Origin: Chloroflexi bacterium 54-19
GTDB lineage: Bacteria > Chloroflexota > Chloroflexia > Chloroheliales > Chloroheliaceae
Direction: 5' to 3'
Assembly (NCBI GenBank): GCA_001898225.1
Contig: MKTJ01000004.1
Span: 62,001 to 126,000, forward strand
Length of the DNA: 64,000 bases
Part shown: one piece after another, positions 51,222 through 59,898 of the stretch
Numbering within the stretch: position 1 is the first letter of the stretch
How the letters are laid out: each line of letters begins with the position of its first letter
Program-made: the position numbers and the translations under genes
The notes under the pieces: model-generated
Seen by the model: only the letters and a program-made list of their open reading frames with translations
Told to the model about the DNA's origin: nothing
The model's database searches: none

Positions 51222-52706
51222 TTAGCCTAAAGCCGCTTCTGTTTTTACCTGTTGGCGGGCACGACCCCTGGTTTCGCGGACCCGCGTGAGTATTACCGCA
51301 CTCGTAATATAATAGATGCCGATAAGGACAAACAGGCCGTTGTAACCCAGGACGCTATCAGCCACGAACCCGCCCACGAAAGCCCCGAACGCCTGGCAGC
51401 CCGCTGTTGCCAGGTTGCTCAACCCCATAAAGCGGCCCGCCTCGTCCGCCGGAATCAGGTCGGTGGCAAAGGCCCAGTCCACTGACATAAACGCGCCCCA
51501 CGACGAGCCGATACACGCCCCGAAAAGAATTACCAGAAGCAGGGCGGTCCCGCGTACCGGGTCGAGATAGCTTTGCTGGGCCTCGAAGCCGCTGAGGGTG
51601 CGGGCGGTTTCGGCGGCGGAGCTAATCCAGATGGCCGGGATTAAAAGGCCAATCGCCCCTACAAAGCCGATACCCGTCGCGATAAAAATCATGCGTTTGC
51701 GCCCGGTCTTTTCGGAGAGGACCGAGAACGGGTAGGCCGCCAGGGTCGCCGTCAGAATCACGATGCCGAGGATAATACTCAGGCTGGCACCGGCGTTTAC
51801 CTCCAGTTGTCCGGCGGTGTTGACGGTCGGGCGGATAAAGCTCAGGCCGAATTTAGGGTTGTTGAGGTCGCCGGGGCCTTCGAGATAGGGTTTGAAAAAA
51901 AGCGAGGCGGTGGCCGGGGCGGTCAGGAACAGGAAGCGGGCCAGCATCAGGAGGATAAAGTCGGGGTAGTGGCTGACTCCCTTGAACATGCTCAGCCCGG
52001 CGGCCCAGGCGCTGACCTTCTCGGTGGCGCGGTAGGGTTTTTCTTTGACGAAGATAACCGTAAGGGTCAGGGTAATCGCAAAGACGATACCGACCAGCAC
52101 CAGGTCAATCTGCGAGCCCGGAATTTTGCCAAATACGCCCTGTAATATCCCCGGTATGACCGCCCCGACCAGCGTCCCTAAAAGCTGGGAAATTGCCAGG
52201 GCCGCCGAAGCTTTACCCCGGTTGTCGTCGGGCACCACGTCCGGCATTAAACCCTGGTAGGCTCCCTGCGAGACATTATCGAGCAGTTGGAGCAGCACGT
52301 AGCCGAGCAGCAAAATCCACCAGCTCCCGGCCAGCCCCACGATTGCCAGGGCTACAAAGACGCCGAGTGTACCTACAATCATGAAAGGGCGGCGGCGTCC
52401 GAGTGGATGGGTTGAACGGTCGCTGATAGCCCCGGCCAGCGGTTGGACGAACATGGCGATAATCAGGCCGATACCGGTCATGATGCCGCGGGCCGTTTCG
52501 ATATTGTTCGAGCCGAAAATGGGTGTCGCCAGCGGTTCGTTTAAGACCGGCAGCACCACGCTCAAAAAGCCGCCCCATAAAAAGGAGAGGGAAAACCAGT
52601 AGAGGGCAATCATCACGTAATTGCGGGCGGGAAAAGGCGTGGCAGCGGCGGTTGATTCAGGTTCAAGTGGCCCAATATCGTGCGGATTCGCGGGTGTCGT
52701 CTGCAT
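51222..52706 (-). CDS. MFS transporter (SLC45/GPH-like sugar transporter type)
   Basis: A 494-residue major facilitator with about 12 TM helices. The signature AISDRSTHPLGRRRPFMIVG near residues 95-114 is the MFS loop 2-3 motif, and the pattern fits the SLC45/GPH sucrose-type subgroup. A second inner loop, LSEKTGRKRMIF, marks the start of the C-terminal half. An N-terminal polar stretch (about 1-25) precedes the first TM. Start ATG 52706 is chosen because AGGAGG lies at 52721-52716; the frame opens earlier but without a ribosome site. Substrate unknown. Confidence 0.82.
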   Translation of the reverse strand: MQTTPANPHDIGPLEPESTAAATPFPARNYVMIALYWFSLSFLWGGFLSVVLPVLNEPLATPIFGSNNIETARGIMTGIGLIIAMFVQPLAGAISDRSTHPLGRRRPFMIVGTLGVFVALAIVGLAGSWWILLLGYVLLQLLDNVSQGAYQGLMPDVVPDDNRGKASAALAISQLLGTLVGAVIPGILQGVFGKIPGSQIDLVLVGIVFAITLTLTVIFVKEKPYRATEKVSAWAAGLSMFKGVSHYPDFILLMLARFLFLTAPATASLFFKPYLEGPGDLNNPKFGLSFIRPTVNTAGQLEVNAGASLSIILGIVILTATLAAYPFSVLSEKTGRKRMIFIATGIGFVGAIGLLIPAIWISSAAETARTLSGFEAQQSYLDPVRGTALLLVILFGACIGSSWGAFMSVDWAFATDLIPADEAGRFMGLSNLATAGCQAFGAFVGGFVADSVLGYNGLFVLIGIYYITSAVILTRVRETRGRARQQVKTEAALG

Positions 52707-52830
52707 TGAAGATGCCCTCCTGAAGCCCTGGTCTGAAACCATGTTAGGAATTTGAATTTTGCCGGGGACGCGGAACAGCCGCTATTATACTTTTTCCGGG
52801 GTCGGGTCGCAATCACCCTTAAAGTTCAGG

Positions 52831-54363
52831 CTAGTGGCGGTATTCCCAGCATTGGAGACGGAGGGTTTCTTCGGGGTACTCTTTGTCCCAGAGCAATTTC
52901 TGGGAAGATTGAGCGGCCAGCCAGCCCTGGAACCGGGCCAGGGCCTCTTTTTGCGTTGGGAGCAAATCGGTGGCATCACCACTGATGGCGCAGACCCGGC
53001 CCGACCCGCTATTGAGCAAGTTTTCACTCTCAGGCGTGAAATCCTTGACGTTCGGCGGGGTACCGGGCGGCAAATAGTAGTCAAAAATGACCGTGGCATT
53101 GCCGGTAAACTGCAACAGGGCGCGGGCTTCCCCGGCAGGAGCGGGGTTTAACTGGCGCCCGGCGTCCTGGGCCAGTCCCCGAATATCGTTATGGACGTAA
53201 TTGCCACCCAGGATACTGCTGACGCTCCAGACCGAAAGGACCGCCACCAACACGCCGCTCACCAGCAGGACGCTTGACTGGGGTCGCCGGGGCCTGGGAA
53301 TGGGCCACGCGAATTTATTAAACGAACTGCCCAGGATGATAAGAAAGGGGAAGGCCGAGGCCAGGAAAGCCCGGTCGGCGTAAACGGATTTGAACTGGCT
53401 GACCAGCCAGCACAGGAATAGCGGCACCAGCCAGAAGATTAAAAGATAGAGCCGTTCGCGGGGTTTTTCGGCCAGGTTGCGCCAGCCGAACCAGAACAGC
53501 ACCAGCAAGCCCAGGAAAAGGTAGGACTGGACCACAGGAAGCATGGAAAAGGGCTGGCCGTTGTGGGCCCGGTCGGCGGCGCCAAAGGCGAGATAGCTAT
53601 CCAGTAAAAGCAGGACACTCGGCTTTGGGAAATAAGTATTACCCCCGGCCTGTTGCAGGAAGGTGCTCAGGTAAGGGAACCAGCCTACCAGGCTTATTGC
53701 CCAGGCCACCACCGCCCGCACGAACAACTTTTTATTACGGAAAAGTAAGAGCCAGGCCAAACCTTGTCCGGTCAGGTAGAGGACCGCCAGGTTCTGGCTG
53801 TAGAGCATGGCGACGGTGGACACAACATATCCCGCCCAGAGCCACCAGGCCGGTTTCGCCGCGTTCATAAGCTGCCAGAAGAGGTAGTACGAGAGCAAGA
53901 CGGCCAGGGCCAGTAGAGTGTACATTCGCACCATCTGGCTGAAAACCAGGTCGAGCGAGGAAAAGGTAAAAAGGATGGAGGCAACCCAGGCGGCGCGCTG
54001 TCCGGCAAAGGTCCGGGCCATGAAGTAGAGCGGAAAGAGCGCCAGCATCCCCAGCAGCAGGGGCAAAAAGCGCAAAAAAAAGATATTCTCGCCAAAGACC
54101 GCGATAACCCCGCGCAGCAACAGGTAAAAAAGGGGCGGCTGCAAATCCCCGGCCCGCATCACCGCGAAAGACTCGTCGAGAGGCAGTTTGGAGATGTATA
54201 CGCTCCAGATTTCGTCGTGCCACATGCTCGGCTCGGTCAGGTTGACGAGGCGTAGCCCGGTACCCACCACGAAAAGCGCCGCCAGCCCCAGCGCGGTTAT
54301 AAGAGCCGGGTTCAGAGCGGTAAGGGACCGGGGCCGGGACGGCGCGTTACTGGTAGCGAGCAT
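52831..54363 (-). CDS. Glycosyltransferase 39-like membrane protein
   Basis: A 510-residue multi-TM protein of the GT39/ArnT-like (dolichyl- or polyprenyl-phosphate-sugar mannosyltransferase) superfamily. After the first TM, the outer loop carries the family acidic pair in NLTEPSMWHDEIWSV near 48-62. GDLQPPLFYLLLR near 82-94 and about 10 further TM helices follow. A C-terminal extracytoplasmic domain (about 390-510) has several Trp and Cys residues. It probably transfers a sugar from a lipid carrier to a surface glycan or protein. It sits 60 bases after a lipoprotein gene in an envelope-related run. Confidence 0.78.
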   Translation of the reverse strand: MLATSNAPSRPRSLTALNPALITALGLAALFVVGTGLRLVNLTEPSMWHDEIWSVYISKLPLDESFAVMRAGDLQPPLFYLLLRGVIAVFGENIFFLRFLPLLLGMLALFPLYFMARTFAGQRAAWVASILFTFSSLDLVFSQMVRMYTLLALAVLLSYYLFWQLMNAAKPAWWLWAGYVVSTVAMLYSQNLAVLYLTGQGLAWLLLFRNKKLFVRAVVAWAISLVGWFPYLSTFLQQAGGNTYFPKPSVLLLLDSYLAFGAADRAHNGQPFSMLPVVQSYLFLGLLVLFWFGWRNLAEKPRERLYLLIFWLVPLFLCWLVSQFKSVYADRAFLASAFPFLIILGSSFNKFAWPIPRPRRPQSSVLLVSGVLVAVLSVWSVSSILGGNYVHNDIRGLAQDAGRQLNPAPAGEARALLQFTGNATVIFDYYLPPGTPPNVKDFTPESENLLNSGSGRVCAISGDATDLLPTQKEALARFQGWLAAQSSQKLLWDKEYPEETLRLQCWEYRH

Positions 54364-54423
54364 GCGGTGGTATCTGTCCTGTATATTTATTTAGCTGGTT
54401 GCTCTGGTTATAATTTAAAAGAA

Positions 54424-55707
54424 TCAGGCGCGGAAGACACATTGCCACAGGCTGTTGTCGGCGGCGTTGCGAAAGACGATGGATTTAGCGCCGGGCGCGA
54501 CCTGCCACTGGTCCAGGGCTACTTTTAAGGGGGTCTGGGCCGGGTCGGTCAGGCGGGTGGACTTGCCGCTTTTGGGCGAATAGCTCCACAGGGCGCGGGC
54601 GGTCTCGTTACTCCGGCGCACCGGCAGATACAGCAGTTCGCCCGTATCGGCCCAACGAAAGCCGCCTAACCAGTCCAGTTTTTGCGCCTGGCTGCCATCG
54701 GACCGGGCCAGCCAGACCCCGCTAAACTTATCACCTTGCAACGTGACCCAGTAAGCCACCCACTGGCCGTCCGGCGAAAGGCTGGCGACACTGACTCCCT
54801 TGCTTGCAATTATAGTATAAGCCGGGGCAGTTGCGCTCTGGGTAGTTTTGGCTATATCCTGGACCCACAGGCCGAATTTCTGGTTGGTGGAGTCGCGCCC
54901 GGTCCACATCAACTTGCGTCCTGCCGGGAACCAGGCCAGGTTGGCGGCTTCAAGGCCGGTCCAGACTGCGCGTGCCTGGCTGCCATCGAGATTTGCCACC
55001 CACAATTCGAAATGCTGGGGTTCTTCGGGACCGTCCTGTTGCAGGGAGCGCAGCAGGTAAGCCACCTGTTGCCCGCCTGATTGGTCGGCAGGGCTGAAGA
55101 TGGTTGCACTGCCCCGGTTTCGGAGGGTCGCCAGGGTCTTGTTGCCGTCCAACCGGGTTACCAGGGTCGTCCCGGCAGCTTTATCTGAAAGGGCGGCCAG
55201 CGACAGGTCGGACGTAAAATTGCCAAAGCCGGGCGCAAGGAATTGCCAGTCCGGGTTGCCGATGGTCGCGGCCCAACTCCCGGCCTGGTTATTGGCCCTG
55301 GCGTAAAAGACGAGGCGACCGTCCGCCGCGAAGGTAAAGTAATAGCCGCTATTGGCCGGGCCGACCATTTTCAGGGTAGGAGTGAAGGGTGGGGCAGTTG
55401 CCGTAGGCGGGACCGGGGTGTTGGTTACCGGGGTTGGGGCGGCGGTAGGTGGTACTGTTGGTGAATTGGCGGTTGTCGCGGGGGCGGTAGTCGCTGCCTG
55501 GGTGGTCAGGTTGGCCGTTTGAGTTGAACCTGTCGTTGTGGTAGATGCAACTTCGCTGTTTGGGCTGGCGGCATTGGTGATAGTTGGTGCGGCGGTTGTA
55601 GCAGGCGCGGTCTGGGTAGGTGGGGTGGTTGAGGTATCGGCGCAGGCGGTCAAACCCCCACTGGCGAGAAGTCCGGCCAGGAGTTGGAGGGCGGCTTTTC
55701 TGTTCAT
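54424..55707 (-). CDS. Lipoprotein with TolB/WD40-like propeller
   Basis: A 427-residue exported lipoprotein. The lipobox is LTAC with Cys22, after a short Arg/Lys-bearing hydrophobic signal. A Thr/Ala/Pro-rich linker (about 25-110) leads to a beta-propeller region (about 115-420). Its repeated sensor blades include GYYFTFAADGRLVFYA, VASLSPDGQWVAYWV and LWVANLDGSQARAVW, like TolB/WD40-type DPP propellers. It overlaps the upstream M23 peptidase gene by 4 bases (ATGA), so the two are translationally coupled. It may scaffold or sense cell-wall components. Confidence 0.78.
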   Translation of the reverse strand: MNRKAALQLLAGLLASGGLTACADTSTTPPTQTAPATTAAPTITNAASPNSEVASTTTTGSTQTANLTTQAATTAPATTANSPTVPPTAAPTPVTNTPVPPTATAPPFTPTLKMVGPANSGYYFTFAADGRLVFYARANNQAGSWAATIGNPDWQFLAPGFGNFTSDLSLAALSDKAAGTTLVTRLDGNKTLATLRNRGSATIFSPADQSGGQQVAYLLRSLQQDGPEEPQHFELWVANLDGSQARAVWTGLEAANLAWFPAGRKLMWTGRDSTNQKFGLWVQDIAKTTQSATAPAYTIIASKGVSVASLSPDGQWVAYWVTLQGDKFSGVWLARSDGSQAQKLDWLGGFRWADTGELLYLPVRRSNETARALWSYSPKSGKSTRLTDPAQTPLKVALDQWQVAPGAKSIVFRNAADNSLWQCVFRA

Positions 55708-56423
55708 GGGGCGGTCCTGCCGTAATCGTTGTAAAGCGCCGCGCCAAACCGTACGTCCGGTTGGTCGGTGATTGTCTGCCAGCGGTCCGGCTGATTCAGG
55801 TCAAGCTGGAATTGCAGCCCTTCGCTATCCACGCCCAGAGTCAGGTTATACCAGTCGGCCTGGATGAGGTTGACCGGGTTAGTGGCCCGGCTTAGGCTGC
55901 TATCGCGGATTTCCAGGTGCAGGTGAGGATGGGTGTTACAGTCTGAACCGCTCGGCGCACCGGTCTCGGCCACGACCTGGCCCTGCCGGACACTCTGGCC
56001 GACCCGCATTGGCGACCGGGTCAGGAGGTGCCCGTAAAGAGAAGCCCACCCGTTCGAATGCCGGATAACAAGGTTGTGAGGGGCAGCCCCATATGGTCCG
56101 TCCACCGCCGCGACCGTGCCGTCCCCGATAGCGACGACCGGGGTGCCGCAGGGAGCCCAGAAATCGACCCCGAAGTGGAAACCTTGCCCCTGGCTGTAGA
56201 GGGCCCGGCGCTGGCGATAGGCCCAGCGAGTGTTGCCGTACCACTGGCGCAGATACCAGGTAGCGGGACCGGGTTCGGCCTCGAAAGGTAGCCGGAAACC
56301 GGTGGCCTGGGCCACAGCAGCAGGCGGGCTGAAGACCAGGGCCGGGCCGACCAGTCCTACCCCGATTCCGGCGGTCACTCCAAGTTTAAGATACTGGCGG
56401 CGGGTTAGCCGGAAATTTGCCAT
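55704..56423 (-). CDS. Tat-exported M23 family metallopeptidase
   Basis: A 239-residue LytM/M23 zinc endopeptidase that cuts peptidoglycan cross-bridges or stem peptides. The twin-arginine signal TRRQYLK (7-13) with a hydrophobic core predicts Tat export. Zinc ligands fit the pattern His83-x3-Asp87 (HFGVD) and His169, with His167 and the HLHLEI motif (HPHLHLEIR, 165-173), plus YGHL near 130-133. The compact LytM domain lies close to the signal peptide. It probably acts with the following propeller lipoprotein, whose gene start it overlaps. Confidence 0.88.
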   Translation of the reverse strand: MANFRLTRRQYLKLGVTAGIGVGLVGPALVFSPPAAVAQATGFRLPFEAEPGPATWYLRQWYGNTRWAYRQRRALYSQGQGFHFGVDFWAPCGTPVVAIGDGTVAAVDGPYGAAPHNLVIRHSNGWASLYGHLLTRSPMRVGQSVRQGQVVAETGAPSGSDCNTHPHLHLEIRDSSLSRATNPVNLIQADWYNLTLGVDSEGLQFQLDLNQPDRWQTITDQPDVRFGAALYNDYGRTAP

Positions 56424-56777
56424 AAGCTCCCCAGAAAGTTAAACTGCCAAATAAATCCATACCAGGATTATCTTAACATATGTAGTAGGGCGGGAAGGTT
56501 AGAAAGGTATAAGGACAAAAAAAGAGGAAAGGACTTTTGCCAGTATCCCTTCCCCTGTTGAAAAGTGTGAATTTGGGTTTTATGCTGTAAAAGCTTGCAC
56601 TTTTATAGATCTATATTAACATCAGTTAAGACTTTTGTCTATATCTTTAGTTGATGAATTCGGGCTATTTATACAATATTTATATTCATTTCGGACTAAT
56701 TTATCGTAAATTAAGTTGTATAAGATTTGTCGAAGTCTTTTTGTAAATGGCAATTAGTGCGGAGATAACTAATAGAG
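56424..56777. other. A+T-rich divergent promoter region
   Basis: A 354-base gap between the M23 gene (minus) and the GNAT gene (plus). It contains a 12-bp perfect palindrome, TATAGATCTATA (56604-56615), and many A+T runs. No coding frame of note was seen. The palindrome may be an operator core but matches no known regulator. Confidence 0.5.
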
Positions 56778-57299
56778 ATGAATAATAATGCATCCATCTT
56801 TACTTCTTCAATTCAAGTGCGTCCTACTGCCCCGGCGGACCTCGATTTTGTGCTGGCGGCGGAAAACGCTCCCGAAAATAAGCCGTATATTTTCCAGTGG
56901 CCCGCCGAAAAGCACCTGGCGGCCCTTACGAACCCTGATGCCGCCCACCTGGTAGTGGAGACTCCCGGCTCTGCCTCTCGTTTGGTGGGCTATGCCATTA
57001 TAAACGGCCTGGAAAATCCCCACCGCAGCCAGGAATTGATGCGGTTTGTCATAACCGAAAAAGGCCAGGGTTTTGGTAAAGCGGCCCTGGAAGAAATAAA
57101 AAGACTGGTTTTTGTGGAATGGCGGGCGCACCGTCTCTGGCTGGATGTAATTGACCACAACCTGAGGGCCCAGGGCCTTTATACGGCAGTCGGTTTCCAA
57201 CGGGAGGGAGTGTTGCGGGAGGCCTATTTTTTGGAGGGCCAACCCCTGACCGTGGTTATAATGTCAATCCTGGCCCAGGAATATTTCGAGAAAGCTTAA
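56778..57299 (+). CDS. GNAT family N-acetyltransferase
   Basis: A 173-residue GNAT. The family core has RPTAPADLDFVLAAENAPEN near 14-33, LMRFVITEKGQGFGKAALEEIKRLVF near 88-113 with the acetyl-CoA pyrophosphate loop (GQGFGKA), and LYTAVGFQREGVLREAYFLEGQ near 134-155. The RimI/RimJ-like layout suggests an amino-group acetyltransferase, possibly on proteins or small molecules. GGAG at about 56760 precedes ATG 56778. A terminator follows. Confidence 0.85.
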   Translation: MNNNASIFTSSIQVRPTAPADLDFVLAAENAPENKPYIFQWPAEKHLAALTNPDAAHLVVETPGSASRLVGYAIINGLENPHRSQELMRFVITEKGQGFGKAALEEIKRLVFVEWRAHRLWLDVIDHNLRAQGLYTAVGFQREGVLREAYFLEGQPLTVVIMSILAQEYFEKA

Positions 57300-57312
57300 A
57301 AGGGTGAAATTC

Positions 57313-57344
57313 AAAGCCGGTAGCCAAAAAAAGCTACCGGCTTT
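57313..57344. terminator. Terminator between GNAT and pilin genes
   Basis: A 12-bp perfect stem, AAAGCCGGTAGC (57313-57324) with GCTACCGGCTTT (57333-57344), around an A-rich loop. It lies between two convergent genes. Confidence 0.85.
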
Positions 57345-57422
57345 GTCGTTTCTTAATCATAACTCGGTCGAGGGTTACGATTGCAAGCACACTTTATTTT
57401 TGAACCCTGCGCTACTCTCTCT

Positions 57423-58394
57423 CTAGGCTGCGACCTTAGTCCCGTTAACCGTGTAGCTTTTCGGTACGGTGTAGTTCATGTTCGACGAGTTCAATTGGAC
57501 ATAGAAGCTAACGGTTCCATTTGGTGCCATCACGGTATTATAGCCCGATGGGTTGGTGCAGGTAATATGGGACCCGTTGATGACGCAGTTGGCGTTCCAG
57601 TAGTTATAGAAACTTTCGTTATTCTCCAACTTCCAACTGATGGTCCAGCTATTGACCGTCGAACTGGATTTATTGGTAATTACCACGTTAACTTCGTAGG
57701 TGGTGGCGACGGGAGTGCCGTTGTTCCAGGTGTACCACTGGTTGGTCTTATTATAGGCTACCGTATACAAGCCTGAGCCGGCAGGGGTTGTTGGCGCAGC
57801 AGTTGTTGGGACCGGCGTTGCGGTTGGGGCTGCGGTGGTAGGGACAGGGGTGCTGGTCGGAGCCGGGGTCGCTGTCGGAGCGGCAGTCGTCGGTTTTGTG
57901 GTAGCTGCTGTCGTAGGTGCGGCAGTAGTAGCTGGCGCGGTGGTCGGGGCCGGGGTCGCTGTCGGAGCGGCAGTAGCTGGAACCGGCGTTGCGGTTGGGG
58001 CTGCAGTGGGAGCTGCCGCAATTGTCGGAGAACCACCCCCTCCGCCGGAGCCACCGCTACCAGAGCCACCGCTGCCGGAGCCATCGCTGCCAGACCCGCC
58101 GCTACCTGAACCACCATTATTGCTGACAGGGGTCGGGGTAGCTGCCGCCTGGGAAGTCGCGCCGGGGGTGTAGGGCACGCTGGTCCCGCCCAGGGAACTG
58201 GTGACCGAAGTAAAAGTATCGTTTAGTTGAACTCCTAACACACTTATGACCGCGATTACGGCGACCGCAATTAGCCCTAACAGCAGGCTATATTCGACCA
58301 GGCTCTGGCCTTCCTGCGGGCGCGTGCCAAGGCTGCGAATGTTTTTACGAGAAACCCGGTTTACCGTGTAAGTGGTTTTGTTCATGATATTCAT
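57423..58394 (-). CDS. Flp-type prepilin fused to a CBM2-like carbohydrate-binding module
   Basis: A 323-residue secreted pilin fusion. The N-terminal class III signal has Gly29 before the cleavage site and Glu34 at +5 (EGQSLVEY). A hydrophobic Flp helix (about 35-68) follows, the pattern of Flp/Fap pilins processed by TadV-type peptidases. A Gly/Ser run (about 92-122) and a Pro/Thr/Ala run (about 123-205) form a long stalk. The last about 115 residues match a type 2 carbohydrate-binding module: TNQW (217-220), VNVVITNKSSSTVNSWTISW near 235-254, YWNANC, and PKSYTVNGTKV at the end. Trp220, Trp223, Trp250 and Trp254 are candidate sugar-contact residues; Cys270 and Cys279 may pair. Flp pilins are normally much shorter and lack this module. 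Confidence 0.8.
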   Translation of the reverse strand: MNIMNKTTYTVNRVSRKNIRSLGTRPQEGQSLVEYSLLLGLIAVAVIAVISVLGVQLNDTFTSVTSSLGGTSVPYTPGATSQAAATPTPVSNNGGSGSGGSGSDGSGSGGSGSGGSGGGGGSPTIAAAPTAAPTATPVPATAAPTATPAPTTAPATTAAPTTAATTKPTTAAPTATPAPTSTPVPTTAAPTATPVPTTAAPTTPAGSGLYTVAYNKTNQWYTWNNGTPVATTYEVNVVITNKSSSTVNSWTISWKLENNESFYNYWNANCVINGSHITCTNPSGYNTVMAPNGTVSFYVQLNSSNMNYTVPKSYTVNGTKVAA

Positions 58395-58428
58395 TAACCT
58401 GAGATTGTTGGTTCGACCTGCCCTGAAA

Positions 58429-58454
58429 GTTAAATGATTGATTTAGCATTTAAC
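58429..58454. promoter_or_regulatory. Perfect inverted repeat upstream of the pilin gene
   Basis: GTTAAATG (58429-58436) and CATTTAAC (58447-58454) form 8-bp perfect arms 10 bases apart, about 35 bases upstream of the pilin start codon. The spacing fits a dimeric repressor or activator site. Confidence 0.5.
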
Positions 58455-58598
58455 TTGAATCCAGTATAAAAAAATAGCCTGAAGATAGGGTTAAGGGGTT
58501 ATAACAGGATTGTTACGTTTGTAACTTCCTTTTGTGAAGATGGGGGTCTATCGTCAAGTAGCTTATTACAAGGAGGTAAATTCAAAAGGAGAAATTAA

Positions 58599-58630
58599 AA
58601 AGCCGCTACCCTGCTCAAAGTAGCGGCTTT
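58599..58630. terminator. Terminator-like hairpin in the pilin-amidohydrolase gap
   Basis: An 11-bp stem, AAAGCCGCTAC (58599-58609) with GTAGCGGCTTT (58620-58630), followed by TGGTTTTTG. It could end a short leader or untranslated transcript on the plus strand. Confidence 0.65.
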
Positions 58631-59040
58631 TGGTTTTTGCTCCCTCAATCTTGCTGCTGCTCATCAGCAAGGTTAAGGTTGGAGGAGTTTAGAGAGTTGC
58701 TGAAGGACTTTAATTTTCGTTTCAATATTTATTAGTAAGGTTCGAGGTCGAATTTCTTTGTTTTTATTTTTATTATTTTATTTTTTAGTGCCTCTTGCCT
58801 TACACCTTTATTCTAGCTAAAGAAATGGAATTGAAATATGCGCTAGGTCACTTTTTCCAAACCAATTTTCCACCCATTTACCCGCTCTTTTGGCCGGGCT
58901 TTCTGGTAAGATAGGGGTGGGTCTTTTTCGCCTGACTTTTCAATCTTCGGACTGGTTATTGCGGCTTAAAGTTAGCGGATTGCACGGTTCGGCGAAATCC
59001 TATCAACTTACAAATCTTAATATTAGAAGGTTATTTCAAA

Positions 59041-59895
59041 GTGGAAAAAACCAATAATACCCCCCAGTCAGTTCCCCAACTGTCTATTGTCGATTCACAT
59101 ACTCATTTACTGCCGGGCCGATTGGCCGAGAAAATTCGGGCTTTCTTCAATGCCAATATGGATGGCGACCTGGCCTACCCGATTGACCACGAAGCCATCC
59201 TGGCGATGCTGGCGCGGGCCGGTATAGGGACGGTCTGGTCGCTCCCTTACGCCCATAAGCCGGGGGTAGCCGCCGGAATGAACGCCTCCAGCGCCGATAT
59301 TGTGACCCGTTTAGCCGGAAACCCTGTCAAAGTGGTCGGGGCGGGCACGGTCCATCCCGGCGATAACGACCCGGCGGCTATCGTGCGAGAGGCCCACGAA
59401 AAATATGGTTTGAAGGTTTTTAAGTTGCATTGTTCGGTAGGAGATTTCGAGGCGGACGACCCCCGGTTGGATGGGGCCTGGCGCTACCTGGCCGAACGGC
59501 GCATGCCGGTGATCATCCACCTGGGTCATGCCGTTTCCGGCCATACGATCGCCCCCGAATTAGCCCCCGTAGAACGGTTAGCTCAAAAATTCCCCCGGGC
59601 TCGCCTGATTATTGCCCATTGCGGACACCGGGCCGGACCACAGGCGCTTGACCTGGTTGAAAAGTACGAGGGGATTTACGCTGACCTGACCCCGGTCGTG
59701 ACTGAGCCGGTCGCCCTTCCGGCGGCCAGGGTCAACCAACTGGCCGAGAAACTGCTTTTTGGCAGTGACGCGCCCAACACGGCTATTTGCGCCGAGCAAA
59801 ACCTGGCGCACGTTAGAAAGTTTGGTCTGGATGAAGCGGCGCGGGCGGCTATCCTGGGAGGGACCGCCCGCCGCCTTCTGGCCGAAGTAGTTTAA
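59041..59895 (+). CDS. Amidohydrolase 2 family metal-dependent hydrolase
   Basis: A 284-residue TIM-barrel hydrolase of the amidohydrolase 2 group. Metal-site motifs in order: DSHTHLLP (18-25), VIIHLGHA near 157-164, ARLIIAHCGHRAG near 185-197, and the Asp in LLFGSDAPNT near 237-246. Relatives include decarboxylases and lactonases, so the reaction is open. The start is GTG 59041. The end is 3 bases from the stop of the convergent sortase gene. Confidence 0.8.
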   Translation: MEKTNNTPQSVPQLSIVDSHTHLLPGRLAEKIRAFFNANMDGDLAYPIDHEAILAMLARAGIGTVWSLPYAHKPGVAAGMNASSADIVTRLAGNPVKVVGAGTVHPGDNDPAAIVREAHEKYGLKVFKLHCSVGDFEADDPRLDGAWRYLAERRMPVIIHLGHAVSGHTIAPELAPVERLAQKFPRARLIIAHCGHRAGPQALDLVEKYEGIYADLTPVVTEPVALPAARVNQLAEKLLFGSDAPNTAICAEQNLAHVRKFGLDEAARAAILGGTARRLLAEVV

Positions 59896-59898
59896 GTC

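Larger units (their letters stand above)
58395..59040. other. 646-base intergenic region with regulatory and hairpin sites
   Basis: Divergent gap between the pilin gene (minus) and the amidohydrolase gene (plus). It holds an inverted repeat near the pilin start (58429-58454), a possible 27-codon frame starting at 58540, a terminator (58599-58630) and a long A+T-rich stretch. No other gene is supported. Confidence 0.55.

Noticed and set aside
58540-58623. 27-codon leader peptide before the terminator
   Set aside because: No ribosome site upstream and no regulatory codon run; kept only as a possibility.
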